Shown here piece after piece: positions 60,206 through 64,000 of a stretch of 64,000 nt of DNA. Every line of letters starts with the position of its first letter. The first letter of the stretch is position 1. The stretch is from Allomesorhizobium camelthorni (GTDB taxonomy: Bacteria > Pseudomonadota > Alphaproteobacteria > Rhizobiales > Rhizobiaceae). The translations under genes were made by a program, and so were the position numbers. Location: contig NZ_JAAKZF010000022.1 in the NCBI RefSeq assembly GCF_011045125.1, positions 17,351-81,350 on the forward strand. Direction: 5' to 3'. The notes below the pieces were generated by a model. It did no database searches. It was not told the DNA's origin and saw only the letters and a program-made list of their open reading frames with translations.

Positions 60206-60682
60206 TCACCCGGCGACGCCGTCAGACCTCGAAAGGAGGTTCAATTCGGAGCGAAGATGATTCGGGTCGGACAGCGCCGTTTCGATCGCCGCATGGAGAT
60301 GCCTCCAGATCGGCGCCGCCTCGGCCAGAACCGCCCGGCCGGCTGGCGTCAGCCGCAGCAGTCGGGCGCGCCTGTCCGTCAGATCGGGCGCCGTCTCGAC
60401 GAGGCCACGACGCTCCAGCGGCTTGAGATTGGCAGTCAAGGTCGTCCTGTCCATCGCCAGCAGCGCCGCCACGCTGCCGAGGTTCGGCGGTTTCGGCCGA
60501 TTGAGCGACATGAGGAGAGAGAACTGCCCGCTGGTGATGCCGGCGGGCTTCAGCGCGACATCGAAACGGCGTGCGAGTGCGCGTGCCGCCCTCTGCGTAT
60601 GCAGGCACAGGCAGGTGTCACGCACCAGAAGGGTGGTTTCGAAGGCAAGGTCGGCAGGAGCGTGCATCTGAAGGGTTGACAT
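60206..60682 (-). CDS. MarR-family transcriptional regulator
   Basis: 158 residues with the MarR fold: AGITSGQFSLLMSLNRPKPP, LGSVAALLAMDRTTLTANLK (recognition helix), PLERRGLVETAPDLTDRRAR (wing) and a C-terminal dimerisation helix. An N-terminal CLCLHTQ cysteine pair could respond to oxidants. It is divergent from two VOC-family genes at 60774 and 61205, separated by a 91-base gap holding a perfect palindrome. The gap 59924-60205 on its 3' side shows no gene. Confidence 0.88.
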   Translation of the reverse strand: MSTLQMHAPADLAFETTLLVRDTCLCLHTQRAARALARRFDVALKPAGITSGQFSLLMSLNRPKPPNLGSVAALLAMDRTTLTANLKPLERRGLVETAPDLTDRRARLLRLTPAGRAVLAEAAPIWRHLHAAIETALSDPNHLRSELNLLSRSDGVAG

Positions 60683-60697
60683 CCATAGACTCCTTAC

Positions 60698-60709
60698 GTT
60701 GATATCAAC
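60698..60709. promoter_or_regulatory. GTTGATATCAAC palindrome, MarR operator candidate
   Basis: A perfect 12-bp palindrome 15 bases upstream of the MarR start and 64 bases before the VOC gene. TTGATATCAA cores are common MarR-family sites. It probably controls both directions. Confidence 0.65.
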
Positions 60710-60773
60710 ATAGATGCGGAAGGGTCAATCGACGGCCGCTTTCCCAAGGATCTGACGTAGAAGGAAGCGGATC

Positions 60774-61169
60774 GTGTCCACGATGCAGCCATTCCTCATG
60801 TTCCAGGGCGGCCATGCCGAAAAGGCGATGAACTTCTATGTCTCGCTGTTCGACGACAGCGAGGTTCTCGAGGCCACGCGCTGGCAGAAGGGCGAGCAGG
60901 GCGCTGAGGGCAGCATCAAACTGGCCCGCTTCAGGGCCGCCGGGCAGAGCGTGCTGGCCAGCGATAGCCCGGTAAAGCACGCCTTCGACTTCACGCCATC
61001 CTGGTCCTTCTTCGTCGACTGCGCGTCGAACGAGGAGCAGAGGCGGCTTGTCGCCGAACTGTCGGATGGTGGCGGGGTACTGATGCCGCTGGACGATTAC
61101 GGTTTCAGCAAGCGCTTCGCCTGGGTCACCGACCGCTTCGGCGTGTCCTGGCAGCTCAATCTCCCCTGA
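60774..61169 (+). CDS. VOC/PhnB-like protein, first copy
   Basis: 131 residues of the PhnB/3-demethylubiquinone-methyltransferase-like VOC family: MQPFLMFQGGHAEKAMNFYV, FDDSEVLEATRW, FFVDCASNEEQRRLVAELSD and FAWVTDRFGVSWQLNLP. Such proteins form metal-binding dimers, but many lack known reactions. The GTG start follows AAGGAAG; the ATG three codons later also fits. It lies divergent from the MarR gene, with a second VOC gene 35 bases downstream. Confidence 0.85.
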   Translation: MSTMQPFLMFQGGHAEKAMNFYVSLFDDSEVLEATRWQKGEQGAEGSIKLARFRAAGQSVLASDSPVKHAFDFTPSWSFFVDCASNEEQRRLVAELSDGGGVLMPLDDYGFSKRFAWVTDRFGVSWQLNLP

Positions 61170-61204
61170 CGCGCGTCGCAGCACCAATCAAAAAGGAGAC
61201 GACC

Positions 61205-61651
61205 ATGAAGATCGTGACCAGCCTGAGCTTCCAGGGCCAGTGCCGCGAGGCATTCGAATTCTACGCCAAGGTCCTGGGCGGAAAGATCACCGCCGCCATG
61301 CCCTATGGCGATGCGCCTCCCGGCATGCCGATCACTGATGAAAAGTACAAGAATTGGCTGATGCACTGCTGGCTCGATGTCGGGGACCAGGCGCTGATGG
61401 GTGCCGACATGGACGCCGGATGGGCACCCAACATCGACAAACCCAAGAACGGCTTCGACGTCACCCTGCACACCGAGGACAAGGCCGAAGCCCAACGCTG
61501 GTTCGATCAACTGTCTGAAGGCGGCAAGGCCGTCATGCCATTTGGCGAGACCTTCTGGTCGCCCGGCTTCGGCTCCCTGATCGACGGGTTCGGCGTCCCG
61601 TGGATGGTCAACGTCATTCCATCGGCTGACTGGAGGCCGTCGCAGGGCTGA
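61205..61651 (+). CDS. VOC/PhnB-like protein, second copy
   Basis: 148 residues: SLSFQGQCREAFEFYAKVLG, KITAAMPYGDAP, DVTLHTEDKAEAQRWFDQLS and GSLIDGFGVPWMVNVIP. This is the other common PhnB-like type, homologous in fold to its neighbour but not a recent duplicate. AAGGAG precedes the ATG. The pair is presumably controlled by the divergent MarR. Confidence 0.87.
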   Translation: MKIVTSLSFQGQCREAFEFYAKVLGGKITAAMPYGDAPPGMPITDEKYKNWLMHCWLDVGDQALMGADMDAGWAPNIDKPKNGFDVTLHTEDKAEAQRWFDQLSEGGKAVMPFGETFWSPGFGSLIDGFGVPWMVNVIPSADWRPSQG

Positions 61652-62060
61652 TCCCATGCCCAAAAAACACTGATAGAAGAATGCAACCGGATGTAGGCAC
61701 CGGCGGCGGGTCCTTTTGGGCGTTAACGAGTTCGTCAACGGTGTGAACCGGCGCAAAGTGTGACCTCACATGCCGTTGAGATTCAACAGGTTATCGGTGC
61801 CGATCGGCGCGGAGACCCCCCGCCGATTAACACCAATGTAATCCGGTCGCGGGCGAGCTTGCGTTTTTCAGCGGGATACCGCCTCGGGTGACCTAATCGC
61901 ATCGCCCTCGTGTACACTCAGGTGGCCAAATGCGGGCTCAAGTTTCTGCTTCGGAGAGCTTGTGTCGCAATTCAGTGTGCTTTTGGATATGGTATGGCAA
62001 CTACTTTAGCGGTCGGTCCAACGGGGCAATGGACCGACTTGTAGCGAAAAGTATAGCAAA
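61652..62060. other. 409-base gap without a gene
   Basis: No coding frame is supported. Near 61742 the sequence GTGTGAACCGGCGCAAAGTG resembles the ends of the repeat element at 35710-35897, and 61788-61800 shares CGGTGCCGAT with it, which may be a trace of an IS21-type end. The promoter of dusA lies in the AT-richer right part. Confidence 0.4.
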
Positions 62061-63053
62061 ATGAATAACTTAGATAGACGCTTCTGCGTTGCACCGATGA
62101 TGGACTGGACGGACCGTCACTGCCGGTTCTTTCACCGGCAGCTGACGCGGCGTGCGTTGCTCTATACGGAAATGGTCGTCGCCGACGCGGTCATCAAGGG
62201 CGCGCGCGAGCGCCTGCTCGGCTTTCATCCCAACGAGCACCCGGTGGCGTCGCAACTCGGCGGGTCAGACCCGGCGAAGCTCGCCGAAGCGGCCGCGATC
62301 GGCGAGGCGTTCGGCTACGACGAGATCAACCTCAATGTCGGCTGCCCGTCCGACCGGGTTCAGTCGGGCACATTCGGGGCCTGCCTGATGAAGACGCCAC
62401 ACCTCGTCGCCGAAGGCGTGGCTGCCATGAAGGCGGCGACGAAAATTCCGGTGACGGTGAAGTGCCGCATCGGCGTTGACGACCAGGATCCGGAAGAGGC
62501 GCTCGACACGATCGCCGAGGCGGTTTTCACCGCCGGCGCCGACGCGTTGTGGGTGCACGCGCGCAAAGCCTGGCTCGAAGGGCTTTCGCCGAAGGAGAAT
62601 CGCGATATCCCGCCGCTCGACTACGGCCGCGTATACCGGCTGAAGCAGAAGCATCCGGGCCGATTCATCGGTATCAATGGCGGCATCCAGTCGCTGGAGG
62701 AGGCCGTCGGTCATCTCGCCCACACCGATGGCGTGATGCTCGGCCGCGCCGCCTATCACACTCCCGGCATTCTCGCCGGCGTGGACGCGCTGGTTTCAGG
62801 CGAGCCGCAGGCGGAGTTCGATTTCGCAGCGCTGGTCGAGACGATGGCGGATTATGCCGCCAGCCATATTGCAGCCGGCGGCCGTCTCGGCCACATCACG
62901 CGCCATATGGTCGGCCTGTTCCACGGACTGCCCGGAGCGCGCCGCTTCCGCCAGATTTTGTCAACCGACGCCAACCGGCCAGGCGCCGGACCGGAAGTGC
63001 TGCGCGAGGCATTTGCCGTGGTCGATCTCGAGGGCCTTCGCCAAGCCGCCTGA
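62061..63053 (+). CDS. dusA: tRNA dihydrouridine(20/20a) synthase DusA
   Basis: 330 residues. FMN-binding TIM barrel of Dus enzymes: VAPMMDWTDRHCRFFHRQL, the catalytic cysteine C95 in INLNVGCPSDRVQSGTFGAC, KIPVTVKCRIGVDDQD, LWVHARKAWLEGLSPKEN and GVMLGRAAYHTPG. The SPKENR segment and the C-terminal HITRHMVGLFHGLPGARRFR are specific for DusA. It reduces U20/U20a in tRNA with NADPH. Probably core chromosome. Confidence 0.95.
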   Translation: MNNLDRRFCVAPMMDWTDRHCRFFHRQLTRRALLYTEMVVADAVIKGARERLLGFHPNEHPVASQLGGSDPAKLAEAAAIGEAFGYDEINLNVGCPSDRVQSGTFGACLMKTPHLVAEGVAAMKAATKIPVTVKCRIGVDDQDPEEALDTIAEAVFTAGADALWVHARKAWLEGLSPKENRDIPPLDYGRVYRLKQKHPGRFIGINGGIQSLEEAVGHLAHTDGVMLGRAAYHTPGILAGVDALVSGEPQAEFDFAALVETMADYAASHIAAGGRLGHITRHMVGLFHGLPGARRFRQILSTDANRPGAGPEVLREAFAVVDLEGLRQAA

Positions 63054-63133
63054 CTCCGCCAAACTTCTCCATCTGATTTACAATGCCGGCCACGCGGGTT
63101 AGCGACGGTCCGGTCTTTTCTCGGGGATGACGG

Positions 63134-63964
63134 ATGCCGGCGTTGGATATGGGTTGGGGTGAGATCGCCGGTTTCGCCGCCGCGATTGCCGCGGCGGGTG
63201 TGATCTCCGGACTTCTGGCCGGCTTGTTCGGTATTGGCGGCGGCGCGGTCATCGTGCCGGTATTCTATCAGGTGTTCGGCCTGTTCGGCGTCGATGAAAG
63301 CGTGCGCATGCATGTCTCGGTCGGGTCTTCGCTGGCCATCATCGTTCCTACAGCGTTCCGGTCCTTCATGGCGCACAAGGCGCGCGGCGCGGTCGACATG
63401 GACCTCCTGAAGTCGTTCCTGATCCCGGTGCCGGCGGGTGTTGTGCTGGCCTCGCTCGCCGCCGCCTCGATATCCAGTGAGGAACTGCGCATGATTTTCG
63501 CGGTGCTGGCGCTGCTCTTCGGCATCCGCCTCCTGTTCAACCGCGAAAGCTGGCGGCTCGGCGGCCACCTTCCCGGCAACCCCTGGCGCGCGCTGACCGG
63601 AATGGTGATCGGCTTCTTCTCGACCCTGATGGGCATTGGCGGCGGCATCATGAACGGCACTTTCATGGCGCTCTACGGCCGGCCGATGCATCAGGCGGTG
63701 GCGACCTCATCGGGCGTCGGCCTGCTGATCGCCGTACCGGGCACCGTCGGCTACATCTGGGCGGGGTGGGCCAATCCGGACCTGCCGATCGCCTCGACCG
63801 GCTATATCAATTGGATTGCCGTGGCGCTGGTCATCCCGATCGCTTTGATAGTCACGCCCTATGGCGTGCAACTCGCCCACTGGCTGAAGAGACGCCACCT
63901 CGAAATCGGTTTTGGGCTGTTCTGCCTGTTCGTATCGGCGCGATTCTTTATGAGCCTGGCTTAG
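63134..63964 (+). CDS. TauE/SafE-family sulfite exporter-like membrane protein
   Basis: 276 residues with eight hydrophobic segments in two repeats: ISGLLAGLFGIGGGAVIVPV near the N-terminus and MVIGFFSTLMGIGGGIMNGT in the second half, the duplicated GIGGG motif of TauE/SafE. RMHVSVGSSLAIIVPTAFRS follows the first. It exports or imports small organic sulfur anions or carboxylates; the substrate is not shown by the sequence. It lies 80 bases after dusA. Confidence 0.92.
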   Translation: MPALDMGWGEIAGFAAAIAAAGVISGLLAGLFGIGGGAVIVPVFYQVFGLFGVDESVRMHVSVGSSLAIIVPTAFRSFMAHKARGAVDMDLLKSFLIPVPAGVVLASLAAASISSEELRMIFAVLALLFGIRLLFNRESWRLGGHLPGNPWRALTGMVIGFFSTLMGIGGGIMNGTFMALYGRPMHQAVATSSGVGLLIAVPGTVGYIWAGWANPDLPIASTGYINWIAVALVIPIALIVTPYGVQLAHWLKRRHLEIGFGLFCLFVSARFFMSLA

Positions 63965-64000
63965 GGTCTGTTGATATTCAGGTAATGCCGGCCTGCAAAC

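Noticed and set aside
61742..61860. Possible IS21-type element between the VOC gene and dusA
   Set aside because: Only short resemblances to the 35710-35897 ends were seen, without a matching inverted pair or target duplication.

Overview
The window looks like accessory chromosome (or megaplasmid) DNA of an alphaproteobacterium, most likely a Rhizobiales/Phyllobacteriaceae-type soil bacterium. That inference rests on high GC, strong GGAGG-type ribosome binding sites, many solute-binding-protein transporters (TRAP, TAXI-TRAP, ABC), a gra-type gamma-resorcylate cluster like the one described in Rhizobium, and DUF1254/DUF2092/TPR-regulator genes typical of that group. No rRNA, tRNA, CRISPR array or prophage was seen.

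Layout. (1) 1-6270: a sugar-acid type operon with a TRAP transporter (the receptor is cut by the window edge), a Tat-exported SMP-30 lactonase-like protein, a 57-residue membrane peptide, an IlvD/Edd-type sugar-acid dehydratase and an RraA-like protein. (2) 6271-8935: a scar zone with an AraC-type regulator remnant, a 167-bp MITE-like element with a 4-bp target duplication, an intact MarR regulator, and a TRAP transporter collapsed by deletion, a nonsense codon and frameshifts. (3) 8987-13717: gamma-resorcylate/resorcinol catabolism: two-component resorcinol hydroxylase, gamma-resorcylate decarboxylase, hydroxyquinol 1,2-dioxygenase and maleylacetate reductase. (4) 13752-24233: an apparent CoA-dependent salicylate-to-gentisate pathway. 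It has an IclR regulator and a hotdog thioesterase, then divergently a single polypeptide joining a salicylyl-CoA-hydroxylase-like flavoprotein to an aryl-CoA ligase, a TAXI-TRAP transporter, a fumarylpyruvate hydrolase, two candidate maleylpyruvate isomerases (GST and DinB types) and gentisate 1,2-dioxygenase.

(5) 24468-35601: a LacI-controlled operon for uptake and cytoplasmic processing of unsaturated uronic-acid oligosaccharides (heparinase II/III-like lyase, GH88 hydrolase, DUF2264 protein, ABC importer, YesL-like protein). The divergent promoter carries a cluster of TTGCG half-sites. (6) 35602-45900: a rearranged zone with an inverted-repeat element, LysR regulators, a cytochrome c fragment, a BCCT transporter and an IS110 remnant between 39-bp direct repeats, a molybdenum hydroxylase operon with a one-base frameshift, a LysR/DsbA junction, a MoaF-like gene, an MBL-fold protein with altered metal ligands, and a DUF3604 fragment.

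(7) 45950-58061: mostly exported proteins of unknown role (DUF1254, HAD phosphatase-like, DUF1254, outer-membrane transporter-like protein). Next to them is a membrane-anchored DNA-binding/TPR regulator, then a cysteine-repeat protein, an OmpA-like protein, a DUF2092 protein, a small basic protein, a DUF900 lipoprotein hydrolase and a beta-barrel. (8) 58754-63964: housekeeping-like genes (LtrA, MarR with two VOC proteins, DusA, TauE/SafE).

The strongest new candidate is the ligase-hydroxylase fusion at 15050-17794. It would activate an aromatic acid to its CoA thioester and hydroxylate it within one chain, with a thioesterase and a gentisate ring-cleavage pathway encoded around it.
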